Origin: Candidatus Albibeggiatoa sp. nov. NOAA
GTDB taxonomy: Bacteria; Pseudomonadota; Gammaproteobacteria; Beggiatoales; Beggiatoaceae
DNA: 64,000 nucleotides
Assembly (NCBI GenBank): GCA_025800385.1
Contig: JAOXRS010000193.1
Coordinates: forward strand, 1-64,000
Direction: 5' to 3'
The translations under genes and the position numbers were made by a program. Below the pieces are notes generated by a model. That model did not search any database. It worked only from the letters and a program-made list of their open reading frames with translations, and had not been told where the DNA came from. Below, one piece after another: positions 7,563-18,400 of the stretch; position 1 is the stretch's first letter; every line of letters begins with the position of its first letter.

Positions 7563-10265
7563 CTAATGCGCCTCATCCCAGTTCATCCCAACGCCTGCTT
7601 CAACTAATAAAGGTACATCTAAATGAGCCACCTGCATCATTTGCTGCGGGATTTCAACTTGCGCCTGTTCTACCAAATCTTCTGGTACTTCGAATACCAA
7701 TTCGTCATGCACTTGCATCAACATCCGAATATCAAGCTGTTTTTCATCAATCCAATGTTGTACCGCAACCATGGCTAACTTGATAATATCTGCGGCAGTA
7801 CCCTGCATCGGAGCATTGATTGCACTACGTTCAGCATATTGTTTACGTTGATAATTACGCGAACTAATATCAGGAATATATAAACGTCGACCAAATACCG
7901 TTTCAACAAACCCCTGTTTTTTTGCTAAATCACGGGTATTTTCCATGTAATGCTTTACTTTGGGATATTGCTCGAAATATGCATCGATATAAGACTGGGC
8001 TTTACTGCGTTCGGTATTTAATTGCTGAGCTAAACCAAACGCCTGCATACCATAAATGAGACCAAAATTGACCGCTTTGGCATTACGACGTTGATCTTTG
8101 GTGACATTTTCCAATGGCGTATTAAATACTTGTGAAGCAGTGGCTTTGTGAATGTCCTCACCTTTGGCAAACGCATCTAGCAATTTTTCATCTTGAGATA
8201 AGTGTGCCATGATGCGTAATTCAATTTGGGAATAATCCGCTGCAATCAATTTATAGCCTTGTTCAGGAATAAATGCTTGACGGATTCTACGCCCTTCAGC
8301 GGTTCGGATTGGAATATTTTGCAAGTTAGGTGCGCTAGAAGATAAACGCCCCGTGACCGTTACTGCTTGATGATATGAGGTGTGGATACGTCCCGTTTTG
8401 GCATTCACCTGTTGCGGTAAAGCATCGGTATAAGTCGATTTTAATTTGCTCAAACTGCGATAGGCTAAAATAATTTTCGGTAATTCGTACTCTTTCGCCA
8501 AAGTTTCCAAGACCTCGACAGAAGTAGAAGGATCACCTTTAGCGGTTTTCTTTTGCACAGGCAATTGTAAATCTTCAAAAAGGATTTTTTGTAATTGCTT
8601 AGGCGAATTTAAGTTAAATACTTTTTTAGCTAAATCATGTGCTTGTTGTTCCAACGTTTGTAATTCGCTGGCCAGCTCTAAACTGTGTTGATGCAATTTA
8701 TCTGTATCTAATTTAACTCCATTGCGTTCTACGCGCATGAGAATGGGCAGCAATGGCATTTCAATCTCATGATACACTTTAAGCAAATCTTGTTTTAGTT
8801 GAGGGTATAAAGTTTCGTGCAATTGCCATGTAATATCCGCATCTTCCGCCGCATAAGGTGCAGCCTGCTCTAAATCAATTTGATTGAAAGTCAGCTGTTT
8901 TTTACCTTTACCCGCAATATCTTCGAAACTAACAGTATTCACTCCAAGGTGTTGTTTTGCCAAGCTATCCATATCATGTTTAGACGTACTGTTTAAAACA
9001 TAAGACGCTAACATGGTGTCATAAGCAATGCCTTGTAAGTTAATGTCATAATTGGCCAAAATATGTGCATCAAATTTAAGGTTTTGCCCTACTTTTTTCA
9101 CATTAGGATTTTCTAGCAACGGCTTTAAGCTGCTTAAAACTGCATCACGCGATAATTGCTGAGGTGCACCCATATAGTCGTGTGCAACAGGTACATAAGC
9201 GGCTTCTCCCGATTGCAAACTAAATGACAAACCAACCAATTCCGCATTTAAGTAATCTAAACTGTTGGTTTCCACATCAAATGCAAAACAGTCAGTTTGT
9301 TGTAAACGTTGCAACCAAGTATCAAATTCATCTTGTGTTAATATCGTTTGATATTGGGTTTCTATATTAGTTGGGTTAGATTCTGGTACTTCTTCGGCAC
9401 TATCATCACTACTTTGTAATTCTTGTACCCATTCACGTTTAAAATTCAATTCGGTAAACAGTTGAAGCAATTGCTCATTGTCTGCTTGGCACAAGGATAA
9501 TTGTTGTGGGGTGTGCTCTAATTCAACATCGGTTTTAATCGTAATTAGCCGACGGGTTAAAGGTAAATAGTTCAGCGCATTGCGTAAATTTTCACCGACT
9601 TTACCTTTAATCATATGAGATTGTTCAATGATATTATCCAAGCTTTTATATTGCGCCAACCATTTCACCGCGGTTTTAGGGCCAACTTTATCCACCCCTT
9701 TAATATTATCTGCGTTATCACCGACCAGCGTTAAGTAGTCAATGATTTGCTCAGGTGCAACCCCAAATTTATCTTTTACGCCTTGCACATCCAAACGGGT
9801 ATTTTTCATGGTATCAATCAGATGAATTTTATCCGTCACTACTTGAGCTAAATCTTTATCACCTGTAAAAACAATTGTATCCATACCGACTTGTTGTGCT
9901 TGCAATGCCAATGTACCGATCACATCATCTGCTTCAACTCCATCTTTTTTAATCAAGGGAAAACCCATGGCCTCAATAATTTGAAATGCATAATCAATTT
10001 GTTGCACTAAATCATCAGGGGCAGGTGGACGATTGGCTTTGTATTCTGGATACATTTCATCGCGGAAAGTTTTAGCTTTGGTATCAAATACAATAGCAAC
10101 ATATTGTGGCTGATAATCACGAATCAGATTTCGCAACATATTGGTCATGCCAAAAACTGCACCTGTTGGAACACCTGCAGCATTGGTTAGAGGAGGCAGC
10201 GCGTGATAAGCACGAAATAAATACGATGAGCCATCAACAAGAAAAAGTGTATTCGAATTATCCAT
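7563..10265 (-). CDS. polA: DNA polymerase I
   Basis: Removes RNA primers and fills gaps in replication and repair. The three classical domains are present: a 5'-3' exonuclease (about residues 1-300, with FTGDKDL and LVGDNADNIKGV), a 3'-5' exonuclease (from about 310, with the DVETNSLDY motif keeping the catalytic Asp and Glu), and a family A polymerase. Polymerase motif A (DYSQIELR) is near residue 675, motif B (KAVNFGLIYG) near 730 and motif C (VHDEL) near 850. At 900 aa the protein is slightly shorter than E. coli PolA (928). Proofreading should be active because its motif I is intact. It is transcribed leftward and is convergent with the short ORF. Confidence 0.98.
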   Translation of the reverse strand: MDNSNTLFLVDGSSYLFRAYHALPPLTNAAGVPTGAVFGMTNMLRNLIRDYQPQYVAIVFDTKAKTFRDEMYPEYKANRPPAPDDLVQQIDYAFQIIEAMGFPLIKKDGVEADDVIGTLALQAQQVGMDTIVFTGDKDLAQVVTDKIHLIDTMKNTRLDVQGVKDKFGVAPEQIIDYLTLVGDNADNIKGVDKVGPKTAVKWLAQYKSLDNIIEQSHMIKGKVGENLRNALNYLPLTRRLITIKTDVELEHTPQQLSLCQADNEQLLQLFTELNFKREWVQELQSSDDSAEEVPESNPTNIETQYQTILTQDEFDTWLQRLQQTDCFAFDVETNSLDYLNAELVGLSFSLQSGEAAYVPVAHDYMGAPQQLSRDAVLSSLKPLLENPNVKKVGQNLKFDAHILANYDINLQGIAYDTMLASYVLNSTSKHDMDSLAKQHLGVNTVSFEDIAGKGKKQLTFNQIDLEQAAPYAAEDADITWQLHETLYPQLKQDLLKVYHEIEMPLLPILMRVERNGVKLDTDKLHQHSLELASELQTLEQQAHDLAKKVFNLNSPKQLQKILFEDLQLPVQKKTAKGDPSTSVEVLETLAKEYELPKIILAYRSLSKLKSTYTDALPQQVNAKTGRIHTSYHQAVTVTGRLSSSAPNLQNIPIRTAEGRRIRQAFIPEQGYKLIAADYSQIELRIMAHLSQDEKLLDAFAKGEDIHKATASQVFNTPLENVTKDQRRNAKAVNFGLIYGMQAFGLAQQLNTERSKAQSYIDAYFEQYPKVKHYMENTRDLAKKQGFVETVFGRRLYIPDISSRNYQRKQYAERSAINAPMQGTAADIIKLAMVAVQHWIDEKQLDIRMLMQVHDELVFEVPEDLVEQAQVEIPQQMMQVAHLDVPLLVEAGVGMNWDEAH

Positions 10266-10620
10266 TATTAATATCTAAGCGTTTTTGAATCAGTTGTTTA
10301 CGTGCTAAAGCCAGTTCAATTTTTTGCAAATATTGCCAAATTGTTTAGATTATTTCAGTTTGATAATATTTATGTTGACTGTAGTGCGCACATAAAATGA
10401 TACAGTATATTTAATTGACCATTCTAATAAAATGATGGGTATCCCCCTATTATGAAAATACAGTTCCATTTTTTACTATCTTTTTTCATAAAAAATATTT
10501 CTTTTTCCCTTTAGCTACTTATAAAAAGTAACGTTTCTATGAAATTAACTCTTATTATTGCTGTACTATTAAAAGAATGCCTTTATAGGTAATTTTTCCT
10601 ATTATATGCAATGGATAATT
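10266..10620. other. Divergent intergenic region, polA and WD40 gene
   Basis: About 350 AT-rich bases that must hold the promoters of both divergent genes. TTGACT near 10375 is followed 17-18 bases later by TGATAC/GATACA, a weak rightward promoter that would leave a leader of over 200 bases for the WD40 gene. No RNA gene or strong stem was recognised. Confidence 0.35.
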
Positions 10621-12375
10621 ATGAAAAGAATTGAAACGGAACTTAAGTTACAAAAACCCCCTGCCTTCATCAAACAATTACGAACCTCAGTGCTGCTCAG
10701 TCTAGCGATGTTTGTCGTGCTTATAGTGGGGCTAATAGCAATATTTTGGGTTGCCATACTAAATAACCCATCAGAGCATTTGATACGCATGACTGTCATG
10801 CTGCTCGTGTTCTTAACACCTGTTGCATTTTTTGCAATATTACTCGGCCGTACTTTAGTGCAAAAGGTTGAGAAAGAATCTTTTGTTATTAATAAACAAG
10901 GCATTCACTATCATTCTGGATTGCCTAACTGGGTGAGTAAGATTGCACGGCCAGAACAGTATAATTGGCAAGTCTCTTGGGAAAATATACAAACAATTTC
11001 AGTGAGACCCAATGAAATGTATGAACAAATCCATATCTACTTCAAGGTCAGAGGAAAAGACGCGCCTTATAAAATACAATTGTTTCAATGGGTAGATGTT
11101 CAAACGCTGGATGAATCTCATACAAAATCTGCTGAGTTTAATAAAACCCGTATGCGCAATATGTCAAAAAATACGTTGATTAAGTATATTGGCCAAAGCC
11201 CATTACACCAATTTTTAACCCAGCATCAAATACCTGTTTCTATTACAAACACTGAGTTTTTTGAGCGTATTTCACATAAATTTATAACAGCAACAAGCTT
11301 GACTGCTACGATGGTTGGTTCGATGTTTTATTTCATCCCCTTTGTTTATGATCAATATAACAGCGAGCGGCCTTTTGAAATTTCTACAGACATCAACCAG
11401 CAGTACAATTTACCCAAGCAAGTTAAAACCACTTTAGAAGGTCATAAGGGCAATGTTTTAGCCGTCGCAACCAGCCCAGATGGGCGTTATGTCGCATCAA
11501 GCGGTACAGACTCAACAGTACGTTTATGGGATTTGGAAACGGGTAAATCGATTAAAATATTTGAAGGTCATAAACGTCGTGTTCATGCACTGGCTTTCCA
11601 TCCTGATGGGCAACGTCTAGCCTCAGGCAGTGAAGACAATACCATTCGCATATGGAACATCCAATCAAAACAGCAAGAGACACTAATCAAAAAGCACAAA
11701 GCAAAAGTCACTGCTCAATTTAGCGGCATTTATGATGTTGCATTTAGCCCTGATGGTAGATATTTAGCGAGTGCAAACTGGGATCATACTGTGCGAGTAT
11801 GGGATTTAGAAACAAAATTAGAACATTGGTTAGCAGCAGGCAGTCCACAACATGACAAAGCACAAGGCCATCAAAATTCCGTTGATGCGGTTGCATTCAG
11901 TCCCGATGGAAAAATGTTGGCTTCGGGTGGATTTGATAATAGTGTGTATTTATGGGATGTGCAAACAGGTGAACAACTCAGTCATGCCATTGCTCATGAT
12001 GATTGGGTCAAAGCTGTGGCATTTAGTGCGGATGGAAAAATATTGGCTTCAGGCAGTTGTGATAATAGTATTGTGCTATGGGATATTTCTGATAGCGATA
12101 ATTCACTCATTCCAAAGCAAACCATTTATGGACATAAAGCCGATGTGACAGATTTAGCGTTCAGTGCGGATAGCAAAGTATTGGTTTCAAGTGGAGATGA
12201 CAAAGTCATTCGTTATTGGGAAGTGGAAACATTGGGCAACATTGCGACTTTATCTGACCACACCGACTATGTGAACAGTATTGCATTTACTCCAGATGAA
12301 AAAATGCTCGTTTCTGCAAGTGGTGACGACACGGTTAAAGTGTGGATACAAAAACAACAAGTCTCAACCAAGTAA
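10621..12375 (+). CDS. Membrane-anchored seven-repeat WD40 protein
   Basis: The N-terminal part has two close membrane helices (about residues 24-48 and 58-80), then a PH-like stretch (VEKESFVINKQGIHY) of about 110 residues, then a third hydrophobic segment near residue 220-240. From about residue 265 to the end there are seven WD40 repeats (GH...FSPDG..LASG..D..V.LWD), which make one closed seven-bladed propeller, presumably periplasmic if the third segment crosses the membrane. Such propellers are protein-binding platforms; no enzyme domain is attached. An ATG 15 bases upstream (10606) is also possible. The partner and the function are unknown. Confidence 0.85.
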   Translation: MKRIETELKLQKPPAFIKQLRTSVLLSLAMFVVLIVGLIAIFWVAILNNPSEHLIRMTVMLLVFLTPVAFFAILLGRTLVQKVEKESFVINKQGIHYHSGLPNWVSKIARPEQYNWQVSWENIQTISVRPNEMYEQIHIYFKVRGKDAPYKIQLFQWVDVQTLDESHTKSAEFNKTRMRNMSKNTLIKYIGQSPLHQFLTQHQIPVSITNTEFFERISHKFITATSLTATMVGSMFYFIPFVYDQYNSERPFEISTDINQQYNLPKQVKTTLEGHKGNVLAVATSPDGRYVASSGTDSTVRLWDLETGKSIKIFEGHKRRVHALAFHPDGQRLASGSEDNTIRIWNIQSKQQETLIKKHKAKVTAQFSGIYDVAFSPDGRYLASANWDHTVRVWDLETKLEHWLAAGSPQHDKAQGHQNSVDAVAFSPDGKMLASGGFDNSVYLWDVQTGEQLSHAIAHDDWVKAVAFSADGKILASGSCDNSIVLWDISDSDNSLIPKQTIYGHKADVTDLAFSADSKVLVSSGDDKVIRYWEVETLGNIATLSDHTDYVNSIAFTPDEKMLVSASGDDTVKVWIQKQQVSTK

Positions 12376-12383
12376 GCAAAATA

Positions 12384-12418
12384 GGAGAATCTAACGACTA
12401 AAGTCAATTGGATTCTCC
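12384..12418. terminator. Hairpin between the WD40 gene and giant protein gene 1
   Basis: GGAGAATC at 12384-12391 pairs with GATTCTCC at 12411-12418, with a smaller GACT/AGTC stem inside the loop. It lies between two convergent genes, 9 bases after the WD40 stop. No T-run is attached. Confidence 0.5.
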
Positions 12419-12440
12419 GAATCTTACTGTCTAAAAATGA

Positions 12441-15400
12441 TTAATAACTAATCACCAATCTGGATGTAACCAATTGATTCGCTATTGTATCTTGTACTGT
12501 ATACACAAGCTCATTATTATCTAGCTCAATATTTGGGGCAATTCGTTCCCAAATATCCAAGCCTTGAACTTGCGTATCATAAGTAGGCAACAGCATCAGT
12601 GTCTGACCATTGAAGTCTAAACTAAAAGTACCATCCACATGATAAACCATATTTTCAGCATTAATTTGAGTTAATAATTCCAGTAAAATATTAGGATATA
12701 AAACCGCTGGGTAAATACTTTGTACGCTGCCATCACTAAATACGACGCGACCTTCACGAATGGCTCGAGCATAACGTGCACGGATCTGTGTCACATCTGT
12801 AATAAAACTAAGCGGCTCTGCTTCTATATCTGTTTGCACAAATGAGTTGAAGATCATGATTAACGATTGCGTGAGGCCATTAGCATCTGTGTAACGCGTA
12901 AAAACTTCGCCTGTTTTGCTGATTTGAATCTCAGCCTGCTGACCAAAAATTGTGCTCAATTCTTCTGGCTTGCTGGGAGAAGGCAACATGACAAATTGCT
13001 GTTTATTAGACATTGTCATTTGGAAAAAGCCGCCCGCAGTTCTCGACAAGCCAACATAAGCATCATCTTCAGCAACTATATGAATGCCTGTTACATCGGG
13101 TAGAAAAGCAAATAACAAATCTGTAAATTCGTCCGTGCCTACCACATTTAATATGCCATTGTTTTGTTGCGTGAGTTTAAATTTAGATAGGTCTGTGACT
13201 TGTCCCAATAATGCAGAGGCTTGTTCACTGTCTGTTTGTATTAACCCTGTATTAGCAGCATCAAGCAATGGCGCGCCTGCTCCTCCAACCCCAAAGCCGC
13301 GATTAAAATCAGGTAGTTCAGGCAGATTGATTGTTTCTGATGACAATTTCAGACTTCGATAGACAATATTGCTATTGGGTAATGGTGTTATTTCCAATGT
13401 ATTAGGATTGATCTGCCACCCATCAATTAAAAAGCGAGCAGGGTCTATATTAGAAAATACACGTTTGGGGACATTCGTTAATATCTTCGATGCTGCACGC
13501 TCTTGACTCCGTGTGCGTTCTGCCTCTGTTATTTGGAGAGGACTGATTTGTTGTAAATCGATGTAATCCAATGCTGTTGCATTCAGTTGTTGGATAATCT
13601 CAACGGGCATCGCATCCCATGCTTGTGCAGTAAAACCACTTAAGATATCTAGTTGAATCGCATCAAATTGTGCTTGACTGATTTGCTTAATTACTTCTGG
13701 ATTTAAATAACGCAACTGTGCTGGCGTAAACAAGCTGAATGTTTCAGGCGGTAATACTTTAATGCTTGCAGCGGGTAAGAATGCAAAAGCAGCGGGTTCT
13801 AACTGTGGGACTAATTGACTGAAGTTAGATTCCGCTTGGCTCAAGTCGATGCAGAAATCTAAAATCGTTGGATTATCACTAGGCAAAGTGACATTATCGC
13901 CTAAAACAACTTCATCGCCGAGTTGAACCGTTGGCGTGAGACACACATTATCAAGGCTCGCACCGTCAATATTTGCCGCACCAATTCGGGCAGGTTGTTC
14001 AGCATCACCAATGATTTCACCTGCCAATTCCCCACCCAGTATCATAGTATTTACATCTAAGTTCATACCATCAATTAAACCTGAGCTATAAATAGTGCCA
14101 CTTAATACACCTTGACCTGTTACCGTACTGCCTTCAACCAGCGTGACATTGTGTAGTTCACCATCATTATTAATACCACCAGCAATATAGCCACCTTCTA
14201 ATGTCGAATAAGGCCGGATATCTACATCACTCACTGTGCCATAATTACGATTGAAGCTACTGAGCCGCCCCCCTTGTAAACTGGCATTCAAGTCAATTGT
14301 CGCATTGGAAATCAAGCCTTCACTATAATTATCACCTTGAAGATATACGTGGGAGATGCTGCCCGCTACAGGAATATAAGTGTCTGTGATATATTCGATT
14401 TGATTGGAGCTGCGTGATAACGGGCTTATTTCCGAATCAGACAATGGCTCAAATATAGCGGTACAAACAGTGTCTTGCTGTAAACGTATATAATCAAACT
14501 GACACTCGCCATGCCAGCTTTGGAATTTCCAGCCATCAGCCGCAATAGGTGTCAATGATACGATTGTCCCGTGAGCATAAACTTGGGTACAAGCAATACC
14601 ACAATTCTGAATATGACCACGCCCTTCAATATCTAGTTGTAAACTGACTTTTGCCTGTTGCTGTGCATGTGACGGTTCAGCCTCTGCAATAGGAGCAAAG
14701 CGGGCAATACACTGTTGTTGATGCTGGGTAAGAATGTGTCCCGTTGCATCACAATCGCCTTGCCAACCGATAAAATCCCAATGTGCCGCAGGTTTCACTT
14801 GTAACAATAACTCAGTGCCAGATAAATAGGTTTGCACACACTGGCGACCACAACCCACAATATTCCCTTCGCCCTGAGTTGATAAATTTAGCAACGTACT
14901 ATGTTGCTGTTCGTTTGTGATGCAAGCGGGCATTTGTACCGAAGTCGAAACAGATGAAGAGGTTTTGCCGTCAACAACAGCTTGTACACTGTATTGATAA
15001 TATTGGCCACATTGCAATTGAGCATCGACATAGTATTGTGTACTAACCGAGGTTAAAGCAATGCCATCTCGTTTAATTAGATAAGTACTTTGACTGTTGT
15101 TGTCAGACCAAGTCAAATTAATTGTAGTGGCTGATAATACCGTTGCGAGTACATTGTATGGTGGGGCGACAGCACTGGTAGCATCATTGTCGGTATTGTT
15201 GTTACAAACTGGAGCGACAACGTTAACACTGGCTGGCACGGAGTTTTGATGCGCATCACTTGCCATCACCACATAATTATAAGTTACGCCACAATTTATT
15301 TGCGTATCAATAAAACGCTCACTATTTTCTGGTAACTGTGCTTGTAACTGATTATCTCGTAAAACGACAAAGCCTGTTTCTTTTGTACTGTTATCAACCC

Positions 15401-18400
15401 AATTTAATGTCACTGTATTATCAGGTTTTAAAGTAGCAGTTAACTGACTCGGTGGATTTAAAACAGGATTAGAAGTGTCTGGATTAGGTATAGGGTCTGT
15501 GGTATCACCTATCGTCGGATTATTAGGATTAGTTGTATTGCAGGCGGCTGTTTTTACTGTAATGGAAACAGAGTCAGAATCATCAAATTGATTGCTTGCA
15601 ACCAGACTATAACTATAGCTTGTATTACAAGTGAGATTATTATCTTGATAAGACTCGGTATCAGCAGGCAACCTTGCAATCCGCTGTGCATCACGATACA
15701 ACAAATAGCTGGATTCAAGTGCACTATCATCCGTCCATGTCAAATTGATAGTGGTATTTGATACAGAAGAGGCTGCAAAGTTGGCAGGAGAATGTGGTTT
15801 ATTATTAACAGCAGGACAAATATTGGTTTTAACACTGACAGAAACACCATCGGAATCATTCGAACCGTCAGTGGTTTGTACGGTGTACTCATATGTTGTA
15901 TCGCATTCTAAACCTGTATCACTATAAGCGTTGATATTGGCAGCTGTTGTACTAATCAAAGTGCCATTACGCTGGACTTTAAAACCTGTTTCAAAGTCAG
16001 ATTGGTCGACCCATGATAAATCAATTCTAGTTGGTGAAAGGGCTTTGCCTGTAAGTGCTGACGGTGGTTTTGGAATACAATCAGCATAAATATTAACTTC
16101 ACTACTCCAAGGACTATAGTTGACGTTAGCATATTTACAAAACTGATTGCCCGATAAGCCTAAAGATGTCAAAGCTGTTAAAGATGACAAATTAGGAATG
16201 CCTCCTGTTAACTGATTATCTTTAATACTAAATATCGTTACATTACTTAAGCCACTTATATCAGGTATTGCCCCATTAAACTGATTAGAATCCAACTTCA
16301 CTTCTTGTATTTGGGTTAAAGTACTTACATTAGGCATAGTGCCTGTCAGTTGATTGCTTCTTAAATCCAATATGGTTAGTTGGGTAAGTCCTGTTAAATC
16401 AGGTGCGTTACCATTCAACTGATTATTTCTGACATTAAATGTTTCTAGTTTTATCAACGCTGTTAAATCTGGAATTTCGCCAGTCAGCTGGTTTTCAATT
16501 AAACTAAGCGTTTTTAGGCTGGTTAAAGAGCTTAATTCTGGAATGTTACCTGTGAGTTGATTATTCCTTGTATTCAGTGTGTGTAGTTTAGTTAAGCCTG
16601 TTAAATCTGGGATTTCACCACTGAGTTGATTCAGTCTTAATTTGATACTTTGCAATTGAGTCAATGTATTAAGCTGGGGGATACTACCTGTGAGCTGGTT
16701 GTCTCCTAAATCAATTCTGATGATCTTGGTTAAAGCACTCCAATCAGGGATTGTGCCGACTAAATTCTTATTAGGTCTATCAATTGCCGTTACTGATCCA
16801 TCACTACAAGTCACGCCTGTCCAACTACAAGGCAAAAAGGTTTTATTCCAGTTATTACTAGGGCTATCAGACCAATTCAGACCATTGGTACTTTTGTACA
16901 GATTGACTAATGTTTCACATTCGGCTTTGGGGATTTCGGTTTGCTCAACACATATGGTTGTAATGCCTACATCAGAACCAAAATAGACGAACGCCGCCCC
17001 TTCATTATTTTGCCCATTTTCATAATTATGTGCCCCTATAATCACATCGGCATAGCCATCATTGTTAATATCACCAGCTCCAGCAACGTCACCATGTGCT
17101 TGCGGTGTGTTGGCCTGATTCATTTCGATAATAGTAGTGTAACTATTTGCAACGCCTGTGTTTGAGCCATGATAAATAAAGATTGCGCCTTCATTGGTTT
17201 GCCCATTTTCATAACTACTGGCACTGACAATCACATCATCATAACCATCTTTGTTGACATCACCTGCGCTGGCAACATAACGCCCTAAGTTGGCATTAGC
17301 TTGATCCACTTCTAGCAATGAATTGTAACTATCAGCAATTCCCGTTTCTGAACCATGATAAATAAAAACAACCCCTTCATCTGTTTCACCATTATCATAG
17401 GCATAAGCCCCCACAATAATATCGTCAAATCCATCATTATTAACGTCACCCGCACCTTCAACATCACAGCCAAAATAAGCTTGTGCTTGATCAGATTCTA
17501 ACTGTTTCGTAAAACTGCTAGACAAGCCACTGGGTGAACCATGATAAGTAAAAATAGCCCCTTCACTATCTTGACCATTTGCATAATAAATCGCGCCTAC
17601 AATGGCATCATCATAACCATCATTATTAAGATCACCCGCCCCTGCAACGCTATAGCCCATTTGCGCCGATGCTATGTCTGGTTGCATACTGGTTGTATAG
17701 CTGCTAGAAACACCACCAGCCGAACCATGAAAGACAAATACAGCCCCTTCTTGTGACTCACCATCAGTATAAAATGAGTCTCCGATCATCACATCACTGT
17801 AGCCGTCTCCATTCACATCGCCAACACCTGCGACACTCCAACCAAAACGAGCACTGCCAGCAACTTGCAATATAGTATCGTAGCTATTAGCAACCCCACT
17901 GGCTGAACCATGATAAACAAAAGCTGCACCAGTTGAGTCATAAAAATATGCTCCAACAATCAAGTCGTTATAACCATCTCCATTCACATCACCTGCACTG
18001 GATATGCTTCGACCGAGTCTTGCTTGTACTTGGTTTGACTCCAACATCACATCATAATTATTGGAAAGTCCTGAAGCTGAGCCGTAATAAATAAAAACTG
18101 CCCCTTCATCAAACTCACCGTTATCATAATCAGCTGCACCTACTGCAACATCATCATAACCATCACTATTTACATCACCAATCCCAACTGCACTGATACC
18201 AAAAGCACCGCCTACTTGGTTGGCTTCTAAAAGTGTTTCAGTATCTTCCGCGCCTAAAATAGGATCAATCACTAAAGGATAAGCCGCTTCACGATCATCA
18301 ATCCATAATCGTAATCTGGTATTTGACAACACTTCCATATGGCTGGGCAAACGCTTGCCATGCGCATCATCAGCTTGAAGTTTAGCAAATGACAATTTAC

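Noticed and set aside
16690-17756. Several rightward open frames opposite the FG-GAP and LRR repeats
   Set aside because: They recur with the repeat units and are products of repetitive codons on the other strand.
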